DNA of 64,000 nt, taken from NCBI GenBank assembly GCA_017506865.1, contig JAFCMP010000158.1:79743-143742 (forward strand), written 5' to 3'. A program made the translations under genes and the position numbers. Of this stretch, positions 45,691 through 57,559 are shown in pieces. The notes below the pieces were generated by a model that saw only the letters and a program-made list of their open reading frames with translations, ran no database searches and was not told the origin of the DNA. This DNA is from Tribonema minus (taxonomy: Eukaryota > Sar > Xanthophyceae > Tribonematales > Tribonemataceae). Within the stretch, counting starts at the first letter, position 1. Every line of letters starts with the position of its first letter.

Positions 45691-46941
45691 GCGCCGGCGG
45701 GGTCGCACTTGATGTGGAAAGGTTTGTATGTTCAGGTTGAATGACTATTTTGTCTCTCTTTCTGGTATGCAGTCCATAATTAGGAAACAGAGGTGGTCTC
45801 ATTTACTTCAAGTTGCGAGACGCCACGTTTTGCCGGCAAACCATCTGCCGTTGCCGTCGCCCATCAGTTTGCCAGCGCCTTGCCATGTGTTTTGCGGCAA
45901 GTGTGCGGCGCTCGTAGTGAAAGCCGCTTGAGCCGATGCCACAGTGAACGCTGGCTGACTGTCGAGGTCCGCCATTTGCATTTGCTGGCTGACGGGTATG
46001 AGAAATTGCCAGATTATTGCTAGCAAAAGGCAGACGGATGGTGAGCACCTGACAGCTGTGACTTGAGCTGAGCTGTACACACAGCAAGAGTGCGCCTGGG
46101 CTGGAGCGGCGCAGTGTTGCTGGCGCATATGGCCTTGGGCTTTCAAAAGCGCTGCATGTGGTCCGCCAATAGCTGGACTCCACAGCTGAAGCTCTCCACC
46201 GGTCGATTGCCACCCCTAGGGTACTGCAGCACAACAAGCAAAAATCGCGCTCTTAATCTCAGAGGCTACTAAGTGGGCAACTTCAAGCGGAGGCCAGGGA
46301 TGCTGGTGTGCAGATCATTTGTGATTCAGATGCGACACTTGACAAATGTGGTTTGCAGCAGCTTTTGAGAGCACAACCACAACAAGCTCATGGTGTTGAC
46401 CAACATTCAGGAGCAGTTAAAAAAATGAAGCAGCATGCTGTAACTTGACCAATTTGAAAGCACAGTTGACATGATGGGTTTGAGCAAGACCAACTTGTGT
46501 GGTACTGGTGAGTGAAGCCTCACAGACCTGAAACCGTTATAGGGTCGACACTAGGAGATTTTACAGCATTCTGGTTCATCATGTGTTCTGTCACATTCTG
46601 GTAAGCTGAGTGCATCCATTCTGGTGCATTTCATTCCTGCAGCTGTACTTTTTATGCAGCTGTACCTATTCTGGGCTGCTGTGCCCAAGCACCAGAACAG
46701 ACCCAAACTACACACTGAACTCTGGAGGACCAGAGTCTCAGCACCATTGTCGGCGAGTTCTGGTCCTACCAAACAGCCTGGTGTCACTGGCCACTGGCAG
46801 AGTGCTATGGCAGTCAATGCTTCATGGTGATTGCATTCCCGTGGCAGTCATTGCTTCATGATGAATGCAATAGAAGGTTTTGCCGTGAACTGCTTAGCTG
46901 TGGCATTCACTGTAGTGCTATGGCAAGCAATCCGTTATACT

Positions 46942-47055
46942 TAGGGTTACCCCAGAGCGTATAACTTTTCCAACTATATGCTTGTATAATTATATGCGTA
47001 TAATTATATGCGTATAACGGCGTATAAAGCGTATAACAGCGTATAACAGGCCACA
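46942..47055. repeat. Left terminal inverted repeat and subterminal motifs
   Basis: TAGGGTTACCCCA followed by six GCGTATAA copies, two of them in the context ATTATATGCGTATAA. Confidence 0.6.
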
Positions 47056-47349
47056 TCTGCACAATAAGGTGATCTTATATCGATGGTGTATAAATGTTGT
47101 ATTTGCCCCAGCACAGCTACTGCATGTCCACAACAAGCTTCTGTCTTGCAGTGGATGTCGTGCGATCCTACCTGTACACCACAGGCATTATCCGCAGCAA
47201 GCTACCACTAGTCCCATTGTGATACTACACTCCCAGTCAGGAATAAGCTCGTTGGCCTGAGCCTCTGCCAGAGCTGCTGTGGGGCGGTCACAACACGAGC
47301 TAACATGCCCTGCGCAGCTATTCCAGTGCGCACGGCCCGCTGGACGGCC

Positions 47350-47455
47350 GTTGCTGCTGCTTTGGCTGATGCTGCTGCTGCTGCTGATGATGATGATGTT
47401 GCATCCTCCAAATCGTTGGGTGTGTTGAGTATCGCTGCTGCTGCTGCTGCTGCTA
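47350..47455. repeat. CTG/GAT trinucleotide repeats
   Basis: Runs of GCT and GAT triplets. A minus-strand frame here would give poly-Ser and a plus-strand frame poly-Ala, neither of which is convincing as a gene. Confidence 0.8.
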
Positions 47456-47542
47456 TTTCCTTGAGTCCAGCACAGCCGGTGTCCGACAGGTGCGACTTCG
47501 CTCGCTGAATTGGGTTGGAAGCGGACAAGAGCTTCTTGCACA

Positions 47543-47756
47543 TGTGGTGGTGTTCCAACCACAGAGGGTGAAGTGTGTGAGACTCAGTCTCAACCTTGAC
47601 TTGAAACAGCCGGAAATGCCCACTGCCTGGTGCCGTGGGAGGTGGACCGGAGCGCCCTCCCCAAGTGCAATATCACCCTGATATGCAAGCGTGGCTAAAC
47701 AGGTAGAAGCATAAGAAGCTGTGCCATGTCGAAGGTTAAAGTCGTGTCTGATTACT
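47543..47756 (+). repeat. Direct repeat, copy 1
   Basis: About 214 bp nearly identical to 50633-50849, from TGTGGTGGTGTTCCAACCAC to GTCGTGTCTGATTACT. Both copies keep a readable segment (CLVPWEVDRSALPKC), so it may derive from a coding exon of a mobile element. The copies lie 3.09 kb apart in the same orientation, flanking the Gly/Ala-rich ORF. Confidence 0.85.
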
Positions 47757-48484
47757 GCACAAAAGGCATTCGCAATGCAAGCCCTACTTCAACTACTGAT
47801 TCGCCTAGGGTTGCCTCACTACAATCGCCCCCTGCATGGCTCTTCCACTCCGCAAGTCGAAAGCCATGCACTCATGTGAGGCGCCCTAGATATTACACAT
47901 GCAATATTGCTACGAAGTGCAATGCAAGCACAGCAGTCCTCCGCGACCGCCGAAATTCTCAAATAACACGCCGTGCATACGGCATACACCAGCAACCCTC
48001 TGCAACCAACAAGTCTCAGAGACTCTCGGAGACTCTGTCGCGTCTGGCTGGAGTGGCAACTACGTTGTTGCAAAACAATACAATATCCTAACGCTGCAAC
48101 AGACAAACTTGAAAGCATTGCCAAGCAACTGGCTCCGCTGCTATATGCGCCCCGACATGTTGGCACTGCGCAACCAACGCAAGCAAGTGCACCACCTTTC
48201 TACAGCTACTATAGTATGTACGCCCCCGACATGTCGGCACTGCGCACTTATTCCCCCCCAGCGTTTGTGTAACACGCAGAAGAAGTGCGCATACACAACT
48301 GACACAAAACTAAAGGGGGTGGGCGGGTGGGCTTGAGCGCCCAGGTGGTCAATGCAACGCATTTCGACCTGTACGACAATCGCCCCCAGACACTACACTG
48401 CTGATGGTATGCAAGCGGTGTGGTGTCTAAACGTACAGGCTCAACAGTGAACCTGCAAACAAGCGCCCCCATGAGCCAAACCGC

Positions 48485-50239
48485 TCAAGATGCACTGGCA
48501 AGACACATGGCGCACAAAAGAGCTGCTGCCGTCTGTGTCTCACAAATGTCAGCGCAATATGCGCTAAGCGCAGCCTGATTGCTGGTGGGAGACAATGCTG
48601 TGCTAGTGTAAGCACCGCCGCGCCTCCCCGCTGCTGCTGCGTCTGGCGGCTGTGCGCCATCGCCACGGCTCTCCTTGCTTGCATGCTGCCTGTGCAGCGC
48701 CTTATGCCGCGCCTGCCAGTCGCGGAGACGCTGCTGCTCCTCAGGCGTATGCGCCGACCAGTACTCCCGCCGCTTCTGCTGCCGCCGCGAGAGCGGCCGT
48801 CCCAGGCTGCTGCCTGCGGCGCGCGTGCTGCGCCGCGCAGCGCTGATGCCGGCGCGCTGTTGCATCGGCACCGTCGCCATCGCCGTCGCCGAGCTCGTTG
48901 CACCCGTGCCGCCACCCTGGTGGCGTGCGCCGCCGCCGCCGCTGCTGAAGCCGCTGCGCGCGCCCTCGCTACCGCCGCCGCCGCCGCTGCCGCCGCCGCG
49001 CGCGCCGCCGCTTCTGCCGCCACCGCCGCTGGCGCCGCCGTGCGCGCCGCTGTTACCGCCGTCACCGTCGCCGCACACGCCGCTGCTGCCGCCGCCACGT
49101 GTTGGTGCAAGCACGCTAGGCAGTGCTGTGCGCGCAGTTGAAGTGCCACCGTTGTGCGCGCATCCATTGCGCGCACGCCCTGTTACTGCTGCCGCTGCCG
49201 GCGCTAGGAGCGGGGTTGCAGTGCCACCACTGTCACGCGCGCCGCTGTTGCATGCGCGCACCGCTGCATGCGCCGCCGTCGTCGGCGCTGAGAGTACGGT
49301 GGCAGTGCCGCTGAGAGTGCCGCTGCTGCCAAGCGCGCCGCCTCGTGCGCCGCCGCTGCCGCCCCGTGCTCCGCCGCAACCGCCGCCGCGTACGCCGCTG
49401 CAGCCGCCGCCGCTGCCGCCGCCGCGCGCGCCGCCTCTACTGTCGCCGCCGCCGCTGCCGCGTGCTGGGAGCGGGGCCGCAGTTGCGCCACTGTCACACG
49501 CGCCACTGCGTGCGCGTAGCGGTGAAAGCGCTGCTGTCGCCGGGGCCAAAAGCGCAGCTGCGGTGCCGCCGCTGTTGTGCCTGCCGATGTCGCATGCAGG
49601 CACAGCTGCATGCGCCGCCGTTGTCGGCGCTGAGAGCACGACTGCAGTGCCGCTGCTGCCAAGCGCGCCACTGCTGCATGCTTGCGATGTTGGAAGCGCC
49701 TCCGTCGGCGCTGAGCGTGCAGCACATACACCGCCGCTGTTGTTGGCGCAGCTGTTGTTGCCCGCGTTGCCATTGCCTGCACGCGCCGACGCCAGCACTG
49801 TAGCCATTCTCGCAGCATCCTCCTCCAGCTCCGACACCCGACTCCGCAGCTGCAAAAGCGCTGCTGAATTGGCAGCGCATTGCCGCTCCAGCTCCTGCTG
49901 CGCTGCTGCCTCAGCCTCCTTGCTTTGCTGTAGCCGCTCTTGCAGGATGCTGACTCTCTGCTGCTCCTCAGCGACTCCCTGTGTGGCTTCTGCAAGGCAC
50001 GTGCTGAGCCGGCGTTGCTCCTCTTGCAGTTTGACCTCCGCAGCGACGAAATAGTTCATCGCGCTGAGCACTTCTCCAAGTGTGTTTCCCACGTCCCTGT
50101 CTTTGGTGCTGTAAAGCCATTCCGAGGCTGAGCCCCAACGTCCCTTCTTGAGCAGCCGGGTGTACACGCGAAACGCTTCAGCCCGACTCGCAACAGCACG
50201 CTTCCCCCCCACCATCTTGCTTCCAGCCAAAGGTGTCAA
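48485..50239 (-). CDS. Gly/Ala-rich coiled-coil ORF, gag-like by position
   Basis: A 584-codon frame between two direct repeats; the start may be the second ATG (MVGGKRAVASRAEAF). Residues 20-60 form a compact region (EAFRVYTRLLKKGRWGSASE). About residues 65-150 are strongly Glu/Gln/Leu rich with heptad-like spacing (LQEEQRRLSTCLAEAT, ISILQERLQQSKEAEAAAQQ-like), predicted coiled coil. The middle 300 residues are Gly, Ala, Ser and Arg repeats. The C-terminal part is basic (LSRRQQKRREYWSAHTPEEQ). No known family is recognised. A structural protein of a non-autonomous element is a guess from the flanking repeats; a host gene is possible. The region is extremely GC rich, so several frames stay open by composition. 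Confidence 0.5.
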   Translation of the reverse strand: MTPLAGSKMVGGKRAVASRAEAFRVYTRLLKKGRWGSASEWLYSTKDRDVGNTLGEVLSAMNYFVAAEVKLQEEQRRLSTCLAEATQGVAEEQQRVSILQERLQQSKEAEAAAQQELERQCAANSAALLQLRSRVSELEEDAARMATVLASARAGNGNAGNNSCANNSGGVCAARSAPTEALPTSQACSSGALGSSGTAVVLSAPTTAAHAAVPACDIGRHNSGGTAAALLAPATAALSPLRARSGACDSGATAAPLPARGSGGGDSRGGARGGGSGGGCSGVRGGGCGGARGGSGGARGGALGSSGTLSGTATVLSAPTTAAHAAVRACNSGARDSGGTATPLLAPAAAAVTGRARNGCAHNGGTSTARTALPSVLAPTRGGGSSGVCGDGDGGNSGAHGGASGGGGRSGGARGGGSGGGGGSEGARSGFSSGGGGARHQGGGTGATSSATAMATVPMQQRAGISAARRSTRAAGSSLGRPLSRRQQKRREYWSAHTPEEQQRLRDWQARHKALHRQHASKESRGDGAQPPDAAAAGRRGGAYTSTALSPTSNQAALSAYCADICETQTAAALLCAMCLASAS

Positions 50240-50632
50240 GGTGCTGTTGATTAGTAGATGAGCACGTGCTGCCAGGAAGCTGGCACTATGCTGAAGCAGC
50301 AGCTGCTACTGCTGCTAGTTGAGAGCTGAAGGGCGCCTTACGAAAGCACGCTCAGCTGAAATCCCGAAAACTCTGCTGTCGCCGTTTACAGCTGCTGTCT
50401 GCCCGGAACCCCCGTCCGTGTGGCCGGCCCCCAAGACTGGACTCACGAGTGCTGTAAGTGGCTCCCTTGCGAGGAGCCAGTAGACAGCACAGCTGATGGT
50501 GCAGAATTTCGAGCCCGAGCCGCCGCCAGGTTGCGTGCAGAAGAGGTCCCGACGGAAACAGCAAACACTCCCGTGTGTTGGAGCACTATGCGAATAGTAC
50601 TTGACAGGTCAGCACCTGCCGAGATCAGCCAT

Positions 50633-50849
50633 TGTGGTGGTGTGCCAACCACAGAGGGTGAAAATGTGTGAGATCACAGTCTCAACCTTAACTTGAAACA
50701 GCCGGAAGAAGCCCACTGCCTGGTGCCGTGGGAGGTGGACCGGAGCGCCCTCCCCAAGTGCGATATCACCGTGATATGCAAGCGTGGCTAAACAGGTAGA
50801 AGCATAAGAAGCTGTGCCATGTCGAAGGTTAAAGTCGTGTCTGATTACT
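50633..50849 (+). repeat. Direct repeat, copy 2
   Basis: Partner of 47543-47756. Copy 1 has 22 extra bases after GATTACT before both resume with AAGCCCTAC, so the copies differ by one small indel there and scattered substitutions. Confidence 0.85.
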
Positions 50850-50859
50850 AAGCCCTACA

Positions 50860-52253
50860 GCGTTCCCGCACACAGTTGAAGTATGACCCAAGGGGAAACC
50901 CCCCTTTTAGGTTGAACTAGCCAGATAAGGGGGCCGCTTTACGACATACGCCCCCATCCATCGACTCCCAGGCGCATGGATCAAAGAAAAGCGGCCAGTC
51001 AAATAACAACACTGTGCGCCGTGCATGCAAGTCACATAATTTCGCAACAGCTTCTCAGCAGATTTCACAGGCATGATGTTCCTGGAGTTGAGGTTATCGC
51101 ATGATAAACAGGCAACAATCAGCACATTTCAGGTTAGCTGGCCCCTCTTTAAGACGCTGTTAGAAACCAGGAAGTCAGGCGTGCCACGCCACTGTTTACT
51201 CGGGGACTGATATTATTTTCTAAAGGGGTGTGTGATCAACGTAACGAGCAGTCCCTCTCCAGGGCACTCGCGACCGATCTGGTAGCGCCTCCTCACATCA
51301 CCCCCGAAAATGGGGGCACCTGAGCGCCACTACCAGGCGGACGGGGTCACACATTAAGGTGCCACTACCGCATCACACGGGAGTATATATATATATCTAA
51401 TACCACCGTAATGCCATTCCGAGGACCCACGACACAGCTGGCCATGAGAACAATTTCAGGCACGACGGACTGCCACCTGAGCCTGCCTTATTTTTTGGCT
51501 GACTGGAGATAATGACAGGCAGACGGGAGGCGCCCATGAACCCAATCACGGTTGCTCGCTGCTGCAGTAATTTTGGTTGGAGTAGTTTGGAGTAGGTAGG
51601 GAAATTTTTGAACTTCAAGTGGGTGGCACTATGACGACCTTGAATCATTCTGGTCTATGTATGGGGCTGGCAGTTCATCTATGTCCACATGTGACCCACC
51701 TACCACGCAGAGGTATCGCCTCACAGGACTGGACTTGAACCCAGGTGGCCTGCTACACATCCACATCGTTACTGCTACGTCATTGATGTGATTAGCAGCA
51801 AAATCAATAGGGGAACACGGCGGAAATTCTACTATACCGCGATGGCCTGATCACGTCCGCAGGCAACGCGACACTTCAACTTCGCGTGTACTGTGCTAGC
51901 GCCCATACGCACGTCCAGGGCCTGATGGCCTCACCAACTGCCGCAGCGGGCACGCAGTACTCCCAGTATGCTTGTCCTCCTCCCAGGTATGCCCATCGTC
52001 CGCAACGGCCATCGCCGCATTTCTTGAAACTTGAACGAACTTGGCCCGCCCGCCTCGCGCCTTGAATCTTGAAGTTCAAGTTCTTGTGCCCTGACTCATC
52101 CAACACCTGAGGCATGCAATTCAAGAAAGGCGCCCTTACGGGCTGTGGGATGAGCACCAACGTGGGACTCACGCCCTACAAATAAAAGTTTTGAGTTGAG
52201 AGCGCGTCATCCTGCGCTCGAAATAACAGTGAGGTGAGTTGTCAAGTTTGTTA
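50860..52253. other. 3' flank of Ty3/gypsy element, LTR not delimited
   Basis: No gene is recognised. This is where the 3' LTR of the minus-strand Ty3/gypsy element would be expected. ACAAATAAAAG occurs at about 52181. No matching copy is seen at the other end of the element, so the LTR borders cannot be drawn. Confidence 0.4.
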
Positions 52254-55200
52254 TCACGAGCTCCCGTCGATGAAGGTGAGCACTCGCGCTGCAGCGGCAG
52301 GAGGGTGCCAGAATGTGCCTACACGCTCTGTAAGGAAAGATGAAGTATGGTGGAGCGTGTAGATGAGATTGGTGAAATGCTTGTCGCCCCTGGCTGCCCT
52401 TCCTCGATAGCGGCCGGCAAAACCCTGCAATTGCGCAATCAGCTCATCTGGTTCGGGAGCGTCAACTGGGCAAATGAACTCCACCATACCATTGGCCTGT
52501 ACATGCACCACATAGCCATCGCAACTGTCAGTTGATGTCTCATCCCAAGCTTTCAGAGACACCTTCACAATATCACCCTTGGCATAGCGGCATGGAGTGC
52601 GTGGCAGCGTTGAGGCTGCTGGCGTTACTGGCTTATCAGCTGCATCACGGGTGGAGGCAACTCGCTTTTCCTGTGGAACGTTTGTAAAAGGGGGTGTTTC
52701 CACCACTGCATGCCTCTCTTTCACAAGCTTCAGTCTACTACAGTGGATGTACTTCAACATCACCTGACCCTGATGCGTTGCACGCAAGACATAAGTGTCT
52801 AAGCCCGGTATACGCCTCTCTACTACAAGGGCCCAGCCAACGCTCTGCCTTCAACTTGCGGCTTAGACCCTTGCGCACAGGCGGATAATGGACTAGTACT
52901 GTATCACCGGGTTGGAAGCGCCGCGCATAGCCCTTCTCCTTTGCCGCTTCTTCGCGCAGCCTCTCCTCCTGCTCTTGAAGCGATGATTGGACCAGGCGGT
53001 AGCCCTCCCGTATAGCGTCATGGGTAGCCTCCAGGTGCTCCGCGGCAGTACGCCACCTGTTGGACAACTTAGACACACGTATATCTCCTAGCATAGCCTC
53101 AAACGGCAACAACGGCTCGCGACCGTACAACATGCGGAAAGGTGACATGCCATAGGTGGTGTTAGTGCAAGCGCGGTGATTGAAGAGGGTCTGCGGGAGC
53201 ACACGATCCCAGTTACGTTGATTGTCTTCTACAAGCATGGACAAAATGTTCACAAGTGAGCCATTGGTGCGCTCAGTGAGACCGTTGCATGCGGGGTAGT
53301 AGGGTGAAGTGAAACGTTGCTCAACGCCCAGCAATCTGGTGAGCTCTTTCATCAACGCTCCCCTAAATTCTTTCGCATTATCACACAGGAACATCTGCGG
53401 GCACCCATGCCTAGGTACTATTTCACTAACAATGATGCGCGCTACCGTCTGGGCTGACTTATCAGGGATTGCAAAGGCCTCCGGCCACCTAGTGAGGTAG
53501 TCCGTGAAAACCAAAATAAAACGGTTGCCATCGTCTGATGTTGGCAGAAGACCTACTATATCAAACCCTACCAACTGGAATGCATGTTGCAAATCAATAT
53601 CTCCAAAGCCATGTACCCTAATTCGTGCATCACGCCTTGACTTGCGCTTCTGACACGCCATGCAAGAAAGCATCCAATGAAAAACATCCGCATACATGCC
53701 TGGCCAAAAGTACCTGCGCCTAACCTTGTCATAGGTGCGAGCAAAACCACTGTGGCCTCCCCCGATTGCACCGTCATGACACTCAAGCAACACGCGCTCG
53801 CGCAGAGCCTTTGGTATAACCAACAAGTCTGTCCCTGCCCTGTGTGACCTTCCCCCTGCAGCAATATACATCTTTCCTTCGCGCATATAATAACCTGCAC
53901 GTTCAAAAGCACGCGCCTCTTCAACTTCAACTGGGGTTAGACCGTGAGCCCTACTACTGGCTTTTGCTTGCAGGTATTTCACAACCTTGCCAAGCACTGG
54001 ATCGCTGCCCAAAGAATCTGCTAAGTCACTCGACTGAAAAACTGGACAGCGGCAGCAGTAGTGAGCCCTACTACTGGCTTTTGCTTGCAGGTATTTCACA
54101 ACCTTGCCAAGCACTGGATCGCTGCCCAAAGAATCTGCTAAGTCACTCGACTGAAAAACTGGACGCTGCCGCTTCTTAAACTTTAATGAACCACCTGTTT
54201 CTTCGTCACTGTCAAACTCGTCTCCATCGTCCAGCGTTGGTTCTCCTAGGTGATCATCTTCGCCCTCTGGCCACAATTGCGCCACCGCTGTCATGCTGAC
54301 CTGCACTCTTGAGCACTGCACTCCACCTGTCTTCTCAACGTCGCTAAAAGCAAGAACAGGCACTGCAATTCTTTCTTTGGTGTCAGGTGTGGGCCTCTGC
54401 ACGCCCCCATGCGGCGAGGTCTGCGCTGCATTCACAGAGAGGTCAACACCTGCAGACATCATGACATAAGCACCGTCCCTGATACGAGAGAGAGCATCTG
54501 CATTACCATTCTCTTTACCAGGCCTATGTACTATATCCATGTTGTATTCTTGCAGTTCTGATATGTAACGTTCTTGCCGCTTAGTTCGCGGTTCTGAGCC
54601 ACCCATGAGATGCGCTAGCGCAGAGTGATCAGTTTGTAGAGTGAACGTGTTGCCATTATGCAAAAACTGCCTGAAGTAGTGAACCCCTTCCACGGCCGCT
54701 AGCGCTTCCCTATCATAGGTGCCGTAGTTGCGCTCGGCAGTTTTTAAAGTCCTACTATAATATCCTATGGGATGCTCACCATTGACAGGACAAATTTGCG
54801 TCAGCACTGCTCCAACTCCATAGTCTGAAGCATCTGTTTGCAATACCAGCTTGACTGTACCATTAAGGATCCCCTTCAAGTCTGGATGAGCTAGCACAGG
54901 GGACGTTTTTAGCGCCTCCTTCAAGACCTGCCAAGTTGCTACACAATCATCAGAAAGCTCAAACGGCACACCTTTGCGCGTGAGGTTTACCAGGGGCTCC
55001 GTGATTGTAGAAAAATGGGAAATGTACTGCCTATAATATGCTGCCATACACAAAAAGGAGCGCACATCATGGAGGTCAGTGGAAAGTGGTATTTTGTCGA
55101 TGGCTGCCACTTTTGATGGGTCCACACGTTTACCTCGCGCATCCACTATGTGGCCCAGAAACTTGACCTCTTTCATTGCGAAATGACACTTTGATGGCTT

Positions 55201-57012
55201 CAGCTTGATACCAACTGAGAGCAAGCGGCTCAGCACTACCTTCAAATGCTTCATGTGTTCCTCAAAAGTCTTGCTGAAAACCAAAATATCGTCCACATAC
55301 ACTAATGCATACACCCACAACGCATCATGTCCCATGGCCAACTGCATCAGACGCTGAAAAGTAGATGGCATATTCATGAGCCCCATGGGTCCAACCTTCC
55401 ATTGGTAGCACCCCCATTTGGTCTGAAATGCTGTTAGTGGCCTGGATTCTCTATCAAGTTCAACATGCCAGAATCCAGCTACCGCGTCCATAGAGCTGAA
55501 CCACTCAGAGCCACTCAACGCTGAATGCACCTCATCAATGCGTGGCAACGGAAAACCATCCTGGCCGCTGCCCTTTTCTTTGACCGCCTGATTAACCGCC
55601 CTTAAGTCTTGCACTACTCGCAATCCCCCATCCGGCTTGGGGATTATCATCAAAGGGGAGTTCCAAGGCGAATTTGACGGTTCAATCACACCTTTCTTAA
55701 TCAAAATATCTATCTCCTTCCACAGCACTTCAAGCTCCTTCAAGCTGTACTTGCGCAATCTTGCGCATACTGGTCTAGCATCCCCTACATCAATATGGTG
55801 ACGGACCAACGACGTCTTTCCTGGCCTGCCATCAAATGAGAAGATACCTTTCCTAGCCATGCTGCGCAGCAAATCCGTTAAAACCTCTTTCTGCTTGCTT
55901 GTAAGGTGATCCATTTCCCCTATGTTGAACGCGGCAAACCACTCCAACTCCCGCGCTCGCTGCACTGCTTCTTCGTCTGTACACTCATTAACAGGTTCTG
56001 TACCTGCGCCAGTGTCAACACCAGGTTGCAATTCTACATCAATCTTTGCTTCCTGTTTAGTTCCAGCGTGAGTTTCTGAGACTGCAGTGCGTGAAGTTTT
56101 CGCTGGTGGGGGCTCTGCAGGCGGTCGTACCCCCGGTACCGTGCCTGCTACAGGGGTTGTTCCGTCATCAGCAGTGCTCATCCCCTCAACTTCAACTTGG
56201 CGCCCCCAACCTTGCGCACTACTCTGCGCAAACAAATCCTCCGCAGCCGTTCCATTTATGGCCCCTTCCGACTGTGCACGTGCTTCCGCGGGCGTGACAC
56301 ACCCCATTGCTACCATGGAGCAGGCTGTGGCCAAACGATCATTGCGTTCAACACTCGCTATCCTTGCTTTGACCGCTGCCAGCTTACTGTCACGCGCAGG
56401 TGTATCAGACTGTCTCAACGACTCCGCAGACAGCTTCAGCAAACTGCGTGTAATGCCTACTTCATGTTGGTGTACCTCCTTGTTCCACACCTGCTCATCC
56501 AACAAGTGTAGATGCCCCACTTTAACACCCGGTTTCAGCTTACCGGTACGCTTCACAATAGTGATGTTTACAGTGCTGGTTTGATTACCTTCCTCCACCA
56601 ACACTCGCTGGCGCCGCACTGCCCAGTGCCCCTTTGGGTCTACTACCCCTTCTAGCACATAGTTGCCCGGTGGCACCCACCCTGACCACGTCACCAACAC
56701 TGCAACTCCTGCTGTTGTAGGTTCAGTTACTGGGTATTGTTTGGCAATGCGTACTGTAGCTTGCTTGTGCGCCGATGCGCCTTGCTCAGCAACCAGCAGA
56801 ATATCGTCCCACCCTGGCAATTCAGCATTGGCGGTAGCGGCTACGCCTGGGTCGTCTGACATGTGATTCCTGCCCGAGCGCTCATCAAGCTCATCCATCA
56901 CTTGGTTGTATGCTTCCAACATTGTCATCTTACCAGGCGTGCGCGCCCCGCCGCTGTGATGGCCTTCAGCGTCTTCACCGCTGGTGGTCAATGCAACGCC
57001 AATGCAACGCAT
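52254..57012 (-). pseudogene. pol: Ty3/gypsy polyprotein (RT, RNase H, integrase), truncated
   Basis: A 1424-codon frame (57012-52738) continues after a frameshift near 52830 into 52787-52254; WLGP is followed in the other frame by LVVERRIPGLDTYVLRA. Domain order: an N-terminal post-protease region; RT with SPWNSPLMIIPKPDGG and the YVDD box (LVYVDDILVFSKT); RNase H (LQTDASDYGVGAVL, TYDREALAAV, LQTDHSALAHL); an H-H-C-C integrase zinc domain (HSGFARTYDKVRRRYFWPGM, CMACQKRKSR); and a DDE integrase core (FDIVG, LCDNAKEF, NGLTERTNG with Asp-x35-Glu). Gag and a convincing protease are absent and the frame begins in unrelated sequence, so the element is 5' truncated. The likely first native Met is near 56935 (MTMLEAYNQVMDELDE). 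An in-frame 117-bp tandem duplication lies between RNase H and integrase. Confidence 0.9.
53944..54177 (-). repeat. 117-bp in-frame tandem duplication in pol
   Basis: The block starting GTGAGCCCTACTACTGG is present at 53944 and again at 54061. It duplicates 39 residues (PVFQSSDLADSLGSDPVLGK and on) without shifting the frame. Confidence 0.9.
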
Positions 57013-57233
57013 TGACCACCTGGGCGCTCACACAAGGTGCACTCGATGAAGCACTCGTCAACCCCTTGTACCTCACGCAGCACGGGCTGGAATGAAGCCC
57101 ACCAGGCTGCTGCTCCCCGCCTGTCGCGCATGTGCTTGAGCTGCTGATACCATTGCGCGGGCGTGTAGCTTTGGCTGCTATGCAAGTAGGTTTTGCCAGC
57201 AGCTGAGCCGCCGCCGTCGTCCTCGTCCGCCAT
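57013..57233 (-). pseudogene. N-terminal fragment with Cys pair, possible BED-type finger
   Basis: Starts at the ATG at 57233 (MADEDDGGGSAAGKTYL) and runs through QWYQQLKHMRDRR and AAWWASFQPVLREVQG to IECTLCERP, where the sequence becomes garbled at the Ty3/gypsy junction. The neighbouring frame reads SAQVVNA, and 48333-48365 on the plus strand has a similar SAQVVNATHFDLY. This suggests the start of a DNA-transposon protein with a Cys2 finger, broken here. The assignment is weak. Confidence 0.35.
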
Positions 57234-57559
57234 CGTTGTGTGTGCAAGAGGTGCCCCATTCAAATCTCCAGCCCATTCAGTCAAAGCGCGAAAATGCGCA
57301 AGACAGAACGACAGAAGGCTACTGCGGTCGTGCATGGCCACAGCTAAAACAACAGGGGTCACAGCTGAAGCAGCACGGAGCTTCGCAGCGCATCAGGAGC
57401 CCATAACTGCCATTATACGCTCGCTGTAGAAGTCCTGCCAGTTATACGCCGTAGAAGCGTATTTGTACGCATACGTAGTACGTATGGACTTGTATTTATA
57501 AAGGCCCAAGGGAGGCCGGGTTGCCTATGCAATCGAAAAGCTTGCGTCAACGCAGCAGC

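Larger units (their letters stand above)
44833..46941. other. No further exon recognised
   Basis: Intergenic or decayed sequence. It contains a 140-bp tandem duplication at about 45003-45296 (GAAGTTGCCAATCCGGAA occurs twice) and a 15-bp minisatellite at about 45581-45690 (GGGGGTCATACTTAG). No transposase C-terminus is visible. Confidence 0.4.

Noticed and set aside
48675-50054. 459-codon plus-strand ORF opposite the Gly/Ala-rich ORF
   Set aside because: Mostly Pro/Ala/Leu from GCC/GCG repeats, with no domain; the minus frame has the coiled-coil and compact N-terminal region.
56020-56060. DTGA in the Ty3/gypsy frame as an aspartic protease active site
   Set aside because: It lies too close to the reverse transcriptase start and lacks the hydrophobic context of retroviral proteases.
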